A stretch of 50,062 nucleotides of DNA. Source: JAHLMP01 sp964608845 (GTDB taxonomy: Archaea > Aenigmatarchaeota > Aenigmatarchaeia > GW2011-AR5 > JAHLMP01). The translations under genes were made by a program, and so were the position numbers. This document shows, in pieces, positions 42,648 through 50,062 of the stretch. The stretch spans positions 1-50,062 of the forward strand of contig CAZSPP010000023.1 in the NCBI GenBank assembly GCA_964608845.1. The letters are read 5' to 3'. Numbering within the stretch: position 1 is the stretch's first letter; every line of letters starts with the position of its first letter. The notes under the pieces are model-generated. The model did not search any database. It saw only the letters and a list, made by a program, of their open reading frames with translations, and was not told the origin of the DNA.

Positions 42648-44266
42648 ACTTAATAAAGAATATTAGAATTATATTTTGGATATTTTGTATCATATTCTCT
42701 CTATTACTTATATTTCCTTTAGAAAGAAGTGGTGTTGTAGTAATACTTGTTAGTGAAAATCTCAGCGAAATAATAAAATCGGGTGATATAATTTATGAGG
42801 TAAACGGTGAAAAAGCTAATTTAAACAACATATATGGCTTTGTACATATAAAAACAAATAGAGGAGAATTTGATATAAATATTTCAAAAGAAGATGTTGT
42901 TGTTGAACCTCGATCCTTAACAAATCTTAAATTTGGCTTAGATATAAAAGGAGGAATACTTGCGATTGTAAAACCTGAAAAAAATGTTAGTGATGAAACG
43001 CTAGAATTAATAAAAAATAATTTAGAAAGGAGGATGTCTTCTTTAAGAGAATCTAGCTTTCAAATAGTTAAATATGGGGATGAAAAATTCATTCAAATAC
43101 AAATAGCTGGAGGGACAGAAGATGAAATAAAAAAATTAATAAATACTACAGGAATATTTGAAGCTAAAATTCCAATACCTGTAAAATTTGAGAATGGAGA
43201 AGGAATAGTTAAATTTGGAGATGAAAAAGAATGGTTTGAAGTAAAGATTTCTGACAAAAAAGATTCGATAATTTATGAAGGGAAAGAGATTAGAATAAAT
43301 GAAAGTTTTATATACAAAGGGGTAGAATTTACTTTATTTGAAATAAAAAATGATAGTGCATTAATAGCTCCTACTGTTTACAAAAACAGTGGAGAGAGGA
43401 TTGATGTTGTTAGAGTATATACTGATCCTCAGCACTCTTATGTTCAAAATGTCGGTGGTTATTATGAATGGAAGTTTGATGTCGAAGTAACGCGAAATGC
43501 TGCTGAAAATTTTTATAAAGCAGTAAAAAATCTTGGAATTAGATATGAAGCTGGTAGAGCATACTTAGAATCTAAGATATATTTGTATTTAGATGGAAAG
43601 TTAGTAAGCAATCTTTCCATCTCTTCAACTCTAAAAAATAGACCAACTACAATGGCATCTGTCTCTGGCTCAGCACCAACAAGAGAAGAAGCTATTCAAG
43701 AGAAAAATTGGCTCCAATTAATTCTTCGTTCAGGAGCATTGCCAACAAACCTTCAAATAATTTCAATAAAAGTAATTTCTCCTAAACTCGGAGCATCATT
43801 TTTAATAAACGTTTTCATTTCTCTTTTTGCAGCAATAATTTGTGTTAGCATTATTATATTTTTAAGGTATAGAAGTACTAGAATAAGTTTACCTGCTCTT
43901 CTAACGTCTTTTAGTGAAGTAATAATTCTATTGGGTTTATCTGTATTAATAAATTGGAATTTAGATTTGGCTTCTATAGCTGGTATTATTGTAATTGTTG
44001 GTACTGGTATTGATCAACAAATAATGATAATAGATGAAATCCTTGAAAAGAGGGAAGAAACTATCTCTTTAAAGGCCAAGCTCAAGAGAGCCTTTTTCAT
44101 GATATTTACATCCGCAGGAACAACTATTTGTGCGATGCTTCCTCTTATGACAATAGGATTTGGAATTCTTAAAGGATTTGCTATTACCACAACTTTAGGA
44201 ATTCTTGTTGCAATATTTATAACAAGACCTGCGTTTTCAGATATTATAGAAAGATTGCTTAAGTGA
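42644..44266 (+). CDS. secD: Protein-export membrane protein SecD
   Basis: 540 residues from the ATG at 42644, which overlaps the secF stop; a TTG at 42617 is less likely. A helix near residues 9-25 is followed by a large external domain with 'LKFGLDIKGGILAIV' near residue 93, where the bacterial motif is similar. The C-terminal about 165 residues hold five helices, including 'GTGIDQQIMIIDE'. A ribosome site GGGGTGG lies 6-12 bases before the ATG, inside secF. Partner of SecF in export. Confidence 0.94.
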   Translation: MNLIKNIRIIFWIFCIIFSLLLIFPLERSGVVVILVSENLSEIIKSGDIIYEVNGEKANLNNIYGFVHIKTNRGEFDINISKEDVVVEPRSLTNLKFGLDIKGGILAIVKPEKNVSDETLELIKNNLERRMSSLRESSFQIVKYGDEKFIQIQIAGGTEDEIKKLINTTGIFEAKIPIPVKFENGEGIVKFGDEKEWFEVKISDKKDSIIYEGKEIRINESFIYKGVEFTLFEIKNDSALIAPTVYKNSGERIDVVRVYTDPQHSYVQNVGGYYEWKFDVEVTRNAAENFYKAVKNLGIRYEAGRAYLESKIYLYLDGKLVSNLSISSTLKNRPTTMASVSGSAPTREEAIQEKNWLQLILRSGALPTNLQIISIKVISPKLGASFLINVFISLFAAIICVSIIIFLRYRSTRISLPALLTSFSEVIILLGLSVLINWNLDLASIAGIIVIVGTGIDQQIMIIDEILEKREETISLKAKLKRAFFMIFTSAGTTICAMLPLMTIGFGILKGFAITTTLGILVAIFITRPAFSDIIERLLK

Positions 44267-44270
44267 TTTG

Positions 44271-44771
44271 ATGATAAACAGATTGCTGTTTATGAAATAT
44301 GCTTTACCTTGCTCTGATAAATTAATACAAAGAGGTGAAGTTGACGAAAATTATATTAAAAAATTGTTTGATATTGTAAAAAATTCAAAAAAATTACCAG
44401 AAAATTCTGAAAAGATATTTAGGGTTGCTTTTTCTTTTTGCAAAAAAATAGGAGAAAAAATAAATAAAGATCCGATGGATGAAGACGTTATAAGAAGATA
44501 TTTTCTTTATGAGCATGATAATGTTGTGGAAAAGATGGGATATGAACAAAATTGCAAAGTTTATCCTGGTTTATGTTTAAAGATTGAAAATGGTTTAGCG
44601 AAGATATTGACACCAATAGGATTTAATTTTTATAAAATAGATTTTGTTCCTGATTTGAAAGAAAATGAATATGTTGTAGTTCATAGAGAATTTGTTATAG
44701 AAAGAATATCTAAAGATCTAGCAAAAAAGCTCTGGGAGATTAAAACTTTACAATCTTCTCTCTTAATTTAA
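44271..44771 (+). CDS. HypC-like hydrogenase maturation domain fused to an N-terminal helical domain
   Basis: 166 residues from the ATG at 44271 (TTG at 44268 less likely). Residues of about 95-160 match the HypC pattern: 'CKVYPGLCLKIENGLAKIL', 'DLKENEYVVVHREFVIERI' and 'DLAKKLWEI', equivalent to C-x-x-x-P-G-K, GDYVLVH and the final helix. In normal HypC the Cys is residue 2, exposed by Met removal. Here Cys95 is internal, behind about 94 residues with 'KYALPC' and a helical region. Four bases after secD, and converging with the hydrogenase protease gene (2 bases between stops). The HypC assignment is by pattern and context, and the N-terminal domain is unknown. Confidence 0.65.
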   Translation: MINRLLFMKYALPCSDKLIQRGEVDENYIKKLFDIVKNSKKLPENSEKIFRVAFSFCKKIGEKINKDPMDEDVIRRYFLYEHDNVVEKMGYEQNCKVYPGLCLKIENGLAKILTPIGFNFYKIDFVPDLKENEYVVVHREFVIERISKDLAKKLWEIKTLQSSLLI

Positions 44772-44773
44772 TT

Positions 44774-45157
44774 TTAAGAATTCATCATTTTTTCTTCTAT
44801 TATTTTTTCAACCTTTTTGAAAGCTTCTTCTTCATTCATTTTCATTGGTATTCCTATTATTCTAAACTTTTTTATAATACCAATCCTTTTCCACAATTTT
44901 ATAAAAAATCCCAAGTCCAAATCGTGTGTGGAATAAATCTTTTTGTTTTCTATCTTTTCAATGTCTGTAATTAATTCAACATCTTTTATTCCTATTACTG
45001 TATCTAATATGTTAATCTCTTCATCATTAATTTCTTCTAAAGGATCAAATTCAATAAATTTTATTTTAGGGAATCTTTTTTTCAATCTTGGTATTAATTT
45101 TATTGGCAAACTATCATCTTTTAATAAAACATTTCCTAGAATATAAATTTTTTTCAT
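44774..45157 (-). CDS. Hydrogenase maturation protease
   Basis: About 127 residues from the ATG at 45157; an ATG at 45181 adds eight. The start 'KKIYILGNVLLKDDSLPIK' matches the G-N-x-L-x-x-D-[DE] motif of [NiFe] hydrogenase endopeptidases, whose acidic residues bind nickel in the target. 'FDPLEE' and 'STHDLDLGFF' fit the second acidic and the His positions. It trims the C-terminus of the large subunit after nickel insertion. It lies 95 bases downstream of the large-subunit gene on the same strand. Confidence 0.85.
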   Translation of the reverse strand: MKKIYILGNVLLKDDSLPIKLIPRLKKRFPKIKFIEFDPLEEINDEEINILDTVIGIKDVELITDIEKIENKKIYSTHDLDLGFFIKLWKRIGIIKKFRIIGIPMKMNEEEAFKKVEKIIEEKMMNS

Positions 45158-45252
45158 CTCTGCTTCTTTTTGTATACACATAAAAATCTATATGAATTCA
45201 AATGTTTTAATTTTAGGTTCTAAGAAAAAATTATTTAATAGTTAATTTTACT

Positions 45253-46524
45253 TTATAACCATCTCACCTTCAAGAAATGACTTGCACAGCTCATACAAGG
45301 ATCATAAGCCCTAATAAGCTTTTCTATCTCATGAACAATCTTATGTTTTGATTCATTCAACATTTGAGTAACCAAATCTTTTATATCTTTTTCCATCATT
45401 ATCTGATTTTGCGCTGTTGGAATTACAATATTTCCATAGTTTATTTTTCCCTCATTATTAATAGAAAGCATATAATAAAGTGTTCCTCTTGGAGCTTCAA
45501 TAACACCAACACCTTCTCCTGCCTTTATTTTTATTTCGGGTTTATTCTCTTCTTTAAACTCTCTTGATTCAATAATTTCAATTGAGTGATCAATTGAATG
45601 TAATATCTCTATAGCTTGAGCAAGATTGTTATGATATACATTATTTGAAGGGAATATTTTGAGATATTTTTCTACATCTCTTTTTGTTTCTTTATGTAAA
45701 GCTTCTTTATTCAAATTCATTCTTGCTAATGCTCCTACCATATATTCCCTGCCTTCAAATTGAAATCCAGTTGCTTGAGAATATGGAATTACTATTCTAT
45801 TCAAATAGTTCCAAAAATTTTCTTCTTCTATTCTTGTTCCGTCTATGCTTTTTATATATCCTTCTAAAAAACTAAAATCCTCTGTTATTAAAGCAACATA
45901 ATTTTTTTCTTTTGTGAAATTAAAATCGCATTTGTATAAAATTTCAATCAAATCTAAAACATCTTCCCTTACGCTTTTCAACTGATTTACAACGCTCTTT
46001 AATTCATCTTTTGTAGGAATTTTTGAAAAGTGTGCAACGTTTATGTATTGCGGATGGACAGCTCTTCCACCTATTACTGTAGAAAGTGCATTTCCTGCTG
46101 CTTTAACTTTAAATGCTTGCTCAATTATTTTTATGTTCTCAATATCCAAAATAGAATCTATATCAAAAATATCAGGTAAGACAAAAAAATAAAGATGCAA
46201 TGCATGATCTCTTATAATAGTTCCATACATCGCAAGCTTTCTTAACAAAATTGTTTGTTCAGAAGGTTTTATACCTAAAGCCTTTTCTACAGCTTCTATA
46301 CAGCATATTAAATGTGCTATACTACAAGTTCCGCAAATTCTTGAAACGATTTGATGCACATTTAAACAATTTTTATTTCTTATTGCTTGTGTATAGAATC
46401 TTTTACTTTCTGTAACTTTTAGCTTTATGTTTTTAACATTATTATTCCTTATTTTTATATCTAGGCTTGCGCTTCCTTCTATCTTGCTTATATTTTTTAA
46501 TGAAATATCCAATCCTTTATGCAT
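45253..46524 (-). CDS. [NiFe] hydrogenase large subunit, group 3-like
   Basis: 423 residues, holding the Ni-Fe active site. The N-terminal nickel motif is 'RICGTCSIAH' (Cys64, Cys67, His71). The C-terminal motif 'DPCMSCASH' (Cys410, Cys413, His416) is complete, so all four Ni ligands are present. Only seven residues follow His416, a short cleavable tail as in cytoplasmic group 3 enzymes. The N-terminal 'KIEGSAS' has Ser where EGH is usual. No membrane helix or export motif. Its start overlaps the small-subunit stop by 8 bases. No diaphorase or F420 subunit gene is next to it. Physiological partner unknown. Confidence 0.92.
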   Translation of the reverse strand: MHKGLDISLKNISKIEGSASLDIKIRNNNVKNIKLKVTESKRFYTQAIRNKNCLNVHQIVSRICGTCSIAHLICCIEAVEKALGIKPSEQTILLRKLAMYGTIIRDHALHLYFFVLPDIFDIDSILDIENIKIIEQAFKVKAAGNALSTVIGGRAVHPQYINVAHFSKIPTKDELKSVVNQLKSVREDVLDLIEILYKCDFNFTKEKNYVALITEDFSFLEGYIKSIDGTRIEEENFWNYLNRIVIPYSQATGFQFEGREYMVGALARMNLNKEALHKETKRDVEKYLKIFPSNNVYHNNLAQAIEILHSIDHSIEIIESREFKEENKPEIKIKAGEGVGVIEAPRGTLYYMLSINNEGKINYGNIVIPTAQNQIMMEKDIKDLVTQMLNESKHKIVHEIEKLIRAYDPCMSCASHFLKVRWL

Positions 46525-47014
46525 CTTTCACAACACCAAACTCTTTTAGATATTTATTTAAAACTCTAAGAAATTCATTTTCATCCATCGGGCAACCTGG
46601 AACATTATCATCTACTTTAACAATTTCTGAGATAGGAGAAACCTTTTCTCTATGATTAAATCTTTTTAATATTGGTTCTATTTCTTTTTTTGTTTTTTCA
46701 TCAAAAAAATTTCTTTGGTTTGATGGATTGCCATAAACAGCACAACTTCCAACAGCAACAAGCTTTTTACACTTTTTTCTAGCATCTTTTAAAAGTTTTT
46801 CTTCTTTTTTTGTTGATATAGCCCCTTCAACAAAAAGAACATCAATATTTCGTAAAGAATTTTTGGCTTTCAAAAGAGGGAAAAATCTTATGGATAACAA
46901 ATTGCTCCATTCCTTCCATTTTGTATTCATCATTTCAATAAACATTATACTCGAATCTCCAGAGCATGTGAATTTTAACCAACCTATATTAAGCTTTTTC
47001 TGAGTTTTTTTCAT
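46517..47014 (-). CDS. [NiFe] hydrogenase small subunit, short, with Cys-to-Asp change
   Basis: 165 residues. The proximal-cluster motif, normally C-x-G-C, reads 'TCSGDSS' (Cys17, Asp20). The other two ligands are present: Cys91 in 'GSCAVYG' and Cys141 in 'VPGCPMDE'. 'FVEGAIS' is also conserved. The protein ends soon after, so the cysteines of the medial and distal clusters found in group 3 small subunits are absent. Electron exit would rely on a single cluster with three Cys and one Asp. An Asp-ligated proximal cluster is known from the actinobacterial-type hydrogenase of Ralstonia. Divergent from the regulator at 47069. Confidence 0.88.
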   Translation of the reverse strand: MKKTQKKLNIGWLKFTCSGDSSIMFIEMMNTKWKEWSNLLSIRFFPLLKAKNSLRNIDVLFVEGAISTKKEEKLLKDARKKCKKLVAVGSCAVYGNPSNQRNFFDEKTKKEIEPILKRFNHREKVSPISEIVKVDDNVPGCPMDENEFLRVLNKYLKEFGVVKDA

Positions 47015-47068
47015 TATTTTTCTCTTATATTTTACAACAATTTAAATTTTAGTTTCAAAAATCAAAAT
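47015..47068. promoter_or_regulatory. Divergent promoter of hydrogenase operon and regulator gene
   Basis: 54 bases separate the two ATGs. A symmetric box AATTTAAATT at 47039-47048 is centred about 25 bases before the regulator ATG and about 29 before the hydrogenase ATG. It can serve as TATA box for both genes, giving leaderless transcripts that would compete for one site. Confidence 0.5.
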
Positions 47069-47770
47069 ATGATTCCAGATAAGGATCAACTAAAAAAAGA
47101 TATTGCTGGAGAAATTGTTTTGAGTGAAGATCCTGGAAGTGTTATAAGAAAATGGAGAACCATATTCAAAATACCTCAGAAAGTGCTTGCAACAAAAATA
47201 AATGTTGCTCCTTCTGTGATATCAGATTATGAATCCAATAGAAGAAAATCTCCTGGTGCAAATATAATTAGAAAGATTGTGAATGCTCTGGTTGATATTG
47301 GTTTTGAAAATGTAAAAGAATTTCCAAAATCTAAGGAGATTGGATTTTCTGGTTCTGTAGTAAAGGCGATAATTGATATGAGAGAATTTTTAGAACCTGT
47401 TGAAATAAAAAACTTTTGTAAGGCGATTAAAGGTGAAATAATAAATCAGGGGGATAAAAATAAGGTTTATGGTTATACAGTAATAGATTCTATAAGCGCT
47501 ATAATAAATTTACCTCCTTCTGAATTGATAAAAATATATGGCTCGAACCCAGAAAGGGCTTTAATATTTACAAAGGTTACGACAGGTAAAAGTCCTATGG
47601 TTGCTATAAAGGTTACATCTCCAAAACCTTCTCTTATTGTTTTACATGGTTTGGATAAGGTTGATCCTATTGCAATTGAGATAGCAAAAGCTGAAAACAT
47701 TTGGTTAGCTATCTCGAAAGAAGATAGTGTAGAAAAAATTATAGAAGATTTAAAGAAAAATTTTAGTTGA
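47069..47770 (+). CDS. Cro/C1-type helix-turn-helix transcriptional regulator
   Basis: 233 residues. The N-terminal helix-turn-helix lies at about residues 25-75: 'VIRKWRTIFKIPQKVLATKI', 'VAPSVISDYESNRRKSPG'. This is the archaeal type with an extra C-terminal domain of about 150 residues, seen in conserved archaeal regulators of unknown signal. The C-terminal domain contains 'TTGKSPMVAIKV' and 'SLIVLHGLDKVDPIAIEIA'. The gene shares its promoter region with the hydrogenase operon, so control of that operon is a reasonable inference, although such regulators may act more widely. Confidence 0.85.
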   Translation: MIPDKDQLKKDIAGEIVLSEDPGSVIRKWRTIFKIPQKVLATKINVAPSVISDYESNRRKSPGANIIRKIVNALVDIGFENVKEFPKSKEIGFSGSVVKAIIDMREFLEPVEIKNFCKAIKGEIINQGDKNKVYGYTVIDSISAIINLPPSELIKIYGSNPERALIFTKVTTGKSPMVAIKVTSPKPSLIVLHGLDKVDPIAIEIAKAENIWLAISKEDSVEKIIEDLKKNFS

Positions 47771-47779
47771 TTTAAAAAT

Positions 47780-48154
47780 TTAAAGAATCTCCATACTTTT
47801 TATATCATTTTTATCTATGAAAATTCTATAGGCTTTTGGATATCCTGGCAAATCTAATCTTTTTGCGTCTTCTAAAATTATCATATTTTTTTCTATGTTT
47901 TTTACAACCCCTTGAACTATTCCACTTTCATTTGTCCTTATTATTACATTTTTTCCATTTATATTCTCAGTGGTTTCATTTTTCTTTTTAGCATTTTCTC
48001 TATCTATCAATAATGCAGTAAAAACTGCTGAAAGGAATGGTGAGTAAATTAAAATGAGATATGTTGTTTTGCTTAATCCTAAAGAGGAAATTAGAGGAGA
48101 TATTAGAGATATAAAACCTACTCCAATAATTGTAGCATACATTATTTTATCCAT
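47780..48154 (-). CDS. Two-helix membrane protein, unknown function
   Basis: 124 residues. Two hydrophobic segments (about 6-26 and 30-50) come first, then a soluble beta-rich domain of about 70 residues on the inner side ('GKNVIIRTNESGIVQGVVKN', 'RIFIDKNDIKSMEIL'). The repeated short strands resemble a small barrel fold, but I cannot assign it. It lies 10 bases downstream of RNase Z on the same strand and is probably co-transcribed. Convergent with the HTH regulator. Confidence 0.6.
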   Translation of the reverse strand: MDKIMYATIIGVGFISLISPLISSLGLSKTTYLILIYSPFLSAVFTALLIDRENAKKKNETTENINGKNVIIRTNESGIVQGVVKNIEKNMIILEDAKRLDLPGYPKAYRIFIDKNDIKSMEIL

Positions 48155-48164
48155 ACTTTTTAAG

Positions 48165-49085
48165 TTATACTCTAATTCTTAATAAATCTTTTGCAATAAT
48201 TATTCTTTCGCTTTCTCCTATTTTTTCTTTTATAATATCTTCAAGCATTTTATAATCTTGATATCTTCTGCTTATGTGAGTTAATACTATTTTTGCGTTT
48301 GTATGTTTCATAAGTTTAGCAACATCATTTAAAGACATATGATATCTACCTTCTATTTTTGCATTTTCACCTTCAAAATATGTACAATCTAATATTACTA
48401 AGTTCGCATCCTTTGATTCATCTATAATACTTTTACATAATTTTGTATCTCCGGAATAAACAACTTTTTTTCCTTTCTCTATATAAGAAATGTCTTCTAA
48501 CCTTATCGTTTCTCCTTTATATTTTATTTCTTTTTCTTCTTTCAATCTTTCATATATTTTGCTCTTTTCAGGCAAACCTAAATCCTTTATTTTATTTTTA
48601 TCTATCTTTACCCTATCCTTTTCAACAAACGAATAGCCAACTGATGGAATTCCATGAACTACAGGAAATGAAAATACTTCATATTCTCTATTAGAAAAGA
48701 TTACAGATTTTTTTTCCGGTGTATCCTTAGCTAAAATTTCGAAATTTTTATATCCATAGCCAATATTTAGAAGTAATTTAACATTCTTTTCAGCCTCTGG
48801 TCCAAAAATAGTGAGACATTTTTTTCTTTTTTCTAAGGACATTGTCTCCAAAATTCCTAAAAGCCCTGCGAAATGATCAGCATGCCAATGGGTTATAAAG
48901 ATATTCTCTATCCTCATAAAATTTAATCCTGCCTTAAATATTTGCCTTTGTGTTCCTTCACCACAATCAAAAAGCATACAATGCTCTTCTTTACCAACAT
49001 ATCTTAAATAAATTGATGGGTGATTTCTTGTATGAGTTGGAATTGCTGCTGTTGTTCCTAAAAATGTTATTTCTATGTATGTCAT
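48165..49085 (-). CDS. rnz: Ribonuclease Z (tRNA 3' processing)
   Basis: Cuts precursor tRNAs after the discriminator base so that CCA can be added; the tRNAs here encode no CCA. 306 residues, the short-form length. Motifs: 'FLGTTAAIPT' at the N-terminus, the metal site 'THWHADHFAGLLG' near residue 60, 'PVVHGIPSVGYSF', 'YSGDTKLC' and 'LTHISRRY'. I chose the ATG at 49085 because AGGTG lies about 7 bases before it; in-frame ATG at 49091 is also possible. Confidence 0.94.
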   Translation of the reverse strand: MTYIEITFLGTTAAIPTHTRNHPSIYLRYVGKEEHCMLFDCGEGTQRQIFKAGLNFMRIENIFITHWHADHFAGLLGILETMSLEKRKKCLTIFGPEAEKNVKLLLNIGYGYKNFEILAKDTPEKKSVIFSNREYEVFSFPVVHGIPSVGYSFVEKDRVKIDKNKIKDLGLPEKSKIYERLKEEKEIKYKGETIRLEDISYIEKGKKVVYSGDTKLCKSIIDESKDANLVILDCTYFEGENAKIEGRYHMSLNDVAKLMKHTNAKIVLTHISRRYQDYKMLEDIIKEKIGESERIIIAKDLLRIRV

Positions 49086-49146
49086 TCTCATCACCTAAAG
49101 CTATAAATTATTTTTCAATCTTAATTTTTTATAAAAGTGATAATAG

Positions 49147-49662
49147 ATGATTGAATTGTTCTTTAATAACATAAATCAAACTACTTTACAATTTCTAGTT
49201 TCATTTTTATTTGTTTTCGCGATAATTTTTGGCGTTTTGCAAACAGCAAAAAGAGTAAAAAATGTTGAAGGAAAGATTTTTGAAGAAAGATTTTTTCCGG
49301 AAAGGGTTAACATCCTTTTGGCTATTATAATAGCATTTATCTCTGCTTTTTATCCGCCTTTATCTTCATTTCTTTTTAATTTTATTCCTATTGCTACAGT
49401 GATTTTTATATTAGTATTTTTCTTGCTGTTTTTCAAAAATGTTTTTATAGAAAAAAATAAATTGGGAATAAATTTCATGATATCTGCTGGGATTCTTTTG
49501 GTTGTTCTTGGTTTGATTGCAGAAAGCGTACCATATATTCCTTATCTTCCGATCTCTGGAAAAGACATTTTTTGGATAGTTGGGATAATTTTGGTTATCT
49601 TAATTTTTTATGCAGCATCTTCTTATAAGCCAGAAACTCCTCAAAAACCCACCACTACTTAA
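49147..49662 (+). CDS. Four-helix membrane protein, unknown function
   Basis: 171 residues with hydrophobic segments at about 15-34, 53-72, 77-98, 108-126 and 137-157, so four or five helices, and a short Pro/Thr-rich tail at the C-terminus. The loop 'EERFFPERVN' is the only polar stretch of note. Similar small membrane proteins occur in DPANN-type genomes, but I cannot name the family. Divergent from RNase Z with about 60 bases between, and convergent with the DUF134 gene (2 bases between stops). Confidence 0.6.
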   Translation: MIELFFNNINQTTLQFLVSFLFVFAIIFGVLQTAKRVKNVEGKIFEERFFPERVNILLAIIIAFISAFYPPLSSFLFNFIPIATVIFILVFFLLFFKNVFIEKNKLGINFMISAGILLVVLGLIAESVPYIPYLPISGKDIFWIVGIILVILIFYAASSYKPETPQKPTTT

Positions 49663-49664
49663 TC

Positions 49665-49988
49665 TCATTTTTCTACTTCTCCTTTAGGAGATATAATTAA
49701 AGGTCTTGCTTCTGTCAAAGCCTTTGCAATTTTTTCTCTTGCACTTTCCAATAAACGCCAAACTGTTCCTCTTGATATTTTCATTTTTCTTGCTATTTCT
49801 TCTTGTGTTAATTTTTCTAACTCACTAAGTCTAAACGCTTCAAACTCAGGATATGTTAGCTCTACTGGTGTTGAATTTAATAAAGGTTTTGGAATAAATT
49901 CTTTAACATGAGGTATTTGAGAAAGATATAAATAACTAAAAGGCCTTCCTGGCCCTTCTTTTCTACAACACCATCTCCATCTCGGCAT
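49665..49988 (-). CDS. DUF134-family DNA-binding protein
   Basis: 107 residues from the ATG at 49988; the open frame runs 15 codons further up to 50033, but that extension crosses the TATA box and part of the palindrome, so it is rejected. 'MPRWRWCCRKEGPGRPFSYL' is the DUF134 N-terminus. 'LTYPEFEAFRLSELEKLTQE' leads into a sigma-70 region 4-type helix-turn-helix, 'IARKMKISRGTVWRLLESAR'. Genes of this family often neighbour a NifX/NifB-like iron-molybdenum cofactor domain protein; the neighbour here would lie beyond the window. It probably binds the palindrome just upstream and controls itself. Confidence 0.9.
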   Translation of the reverse strand: MPRWRWCCRKEGPGRPFSYLYLSQIPHVKEFIPKPLLNSTPVELTYPEFEAFRLSELEKLTQEEIARKMKISRGTVWRLLESAREKIAKALTEARPLIISPKGEVEK

Positions 49989-50010
49989 AATTTTTATTGA
50001 AATAGAAAGC

Positions 50011-50054
50011 TTTAAATATTTGCATATGCACATAATATTATGTGCTTTTGCACA
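50011..50054 (-). promoter_or_regulatory. Promoter and nested palindromes before the DUF134 gene
   Basis: A TATA-like TTTAAATATT (50011-50020) is centred about 27 bases before the ATG at 49988, so the transcript is probably leaderless. Directly upstream lie TGCATATGCA (50021-50030), a perfect 18-base palindrome from 50028 to 50045, and an overlapping inverted repeat TGTGC-TTTT-GCACA (50041-50054). Such a set is expected for a dimeric repressor site. Confidence 0.6.
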
Positions 50055-50062
50055 AAATATTA

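Noticed and set aside
49989..50033. 15-residue N-terminal extension of the DUF134 protein
   Set aside because: It would run through the TATA box and the palindrome. 'MPRWR' is the family N-terminus.

Overview
The window is AT-rich archaeal chromosome, densely packed with genes on both strands. Archaeal markers include rpoK, TFS, ribosomal proteins S2 and S17e, Nop5 and fibrillarin, a thermosome subunit, archaeal SAM synthetase, Taw1/Taw2 wyosine enzymes, mevalonate-pathway enzymes, a geranylgeranyl-reductase-like flavoprotein and the archaeal secF-secD order. The short intergenic gaps, the interrupted operons, the many small unrecognised membrane proteins and the intron-bearing tRNAs suggest a small-genome lineage of DPANN type. 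Aenigmarchaeota is one possibility, but the exact phylum cannot be settled from this sequence. No CRISPR array, insertion sequence, integrase or rRNA was seen. No gene-free stretch exceeds 300 bases.

Layout. 1-3.9 kb: surface or membrane proteins without recognised function and a zinc-ribbon/Hsp20-like protein. 3.9-5.6 kb: divergent wyosine tRNA enzymes Taw2 and Taw1. 5.8-11.3 kb: a leftward cluster rpoK-eno-rpsB-tRNA-Pro-phosphoesterase-lhr, in which the tRNA sits between two coding regions with 0 and 3 spare bases. 11.3-14.4 kb: GT2 glycosyltransferase, HtpX protease, a small membrane protein and a beta-CASP nuclease. 14.4-16.8 kb: a heavily interrupted tRNA (probably Ile), UMP kinase, tRNA-Val, a HAD-Nudix fusion and TFS. 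16.9-19.0 kb: mevalonate kinase and type 2 IPP isomerase. 19.0-25.6 kb: S17e, Nop5, HD protein, fibrillarin, DHH phosphoesterase, a YhaM-like nuclease and HMG-CoA synthase. 25.7-29.6 kb: membrane-anchored nuclease, lamin-tail exported protein, PIN-ATPase-KH protein and a frame-disrupted C39-like peptidase. 29.6-39.3 kb: thermosome, methylthiotransferase, TrmB regulator, SAM synthetase, TctA-like membrane protein and the anaerobic ribonucleotide reductase pair nrdG/nrdD. 39.4-44.3 kb: ThpR, sugar nucleotidyltransferase, prenyl reductase and secF-secD. 44.3-47.8 kb: a compact hydrogenase locus with a HypC-like fusion protein, maturation protease, large and small subunits and a divergent regulator. 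47.8-50.06 kb: RNase Z, small membrane proteins and a DUF134 regulator behind a nested palindrome.

How the parts fit together. Class III ribonucleotide reductase, several radical-SAM enzymes and a hydrogenase point to anaerobic life. The mevalonate enzymes and prenyl reductase point to archaeal isoprenoid lipid synthesis. Many genes carry a TATA-like TTTAAA about 25 bases before the ATG, which suggests leaderless transcripts. Others have a GGTGA-type ribosome site.

Most interesting items: the tRNA gene at 14426-14588, with about 90 inserted bases and a leader complementary to its own D arm; a two-subunit [NiFe] hydrogenase whose short small subunit has Asp in place of one proximal-cluster Cys; a HypC-like domain whose Cys is internal to a fusion protein; an enolase-like protein lacking several catalytic-site residues; a frame-disrupted C39-like peptidase; and the nested palindrome before the DUF134 gene.
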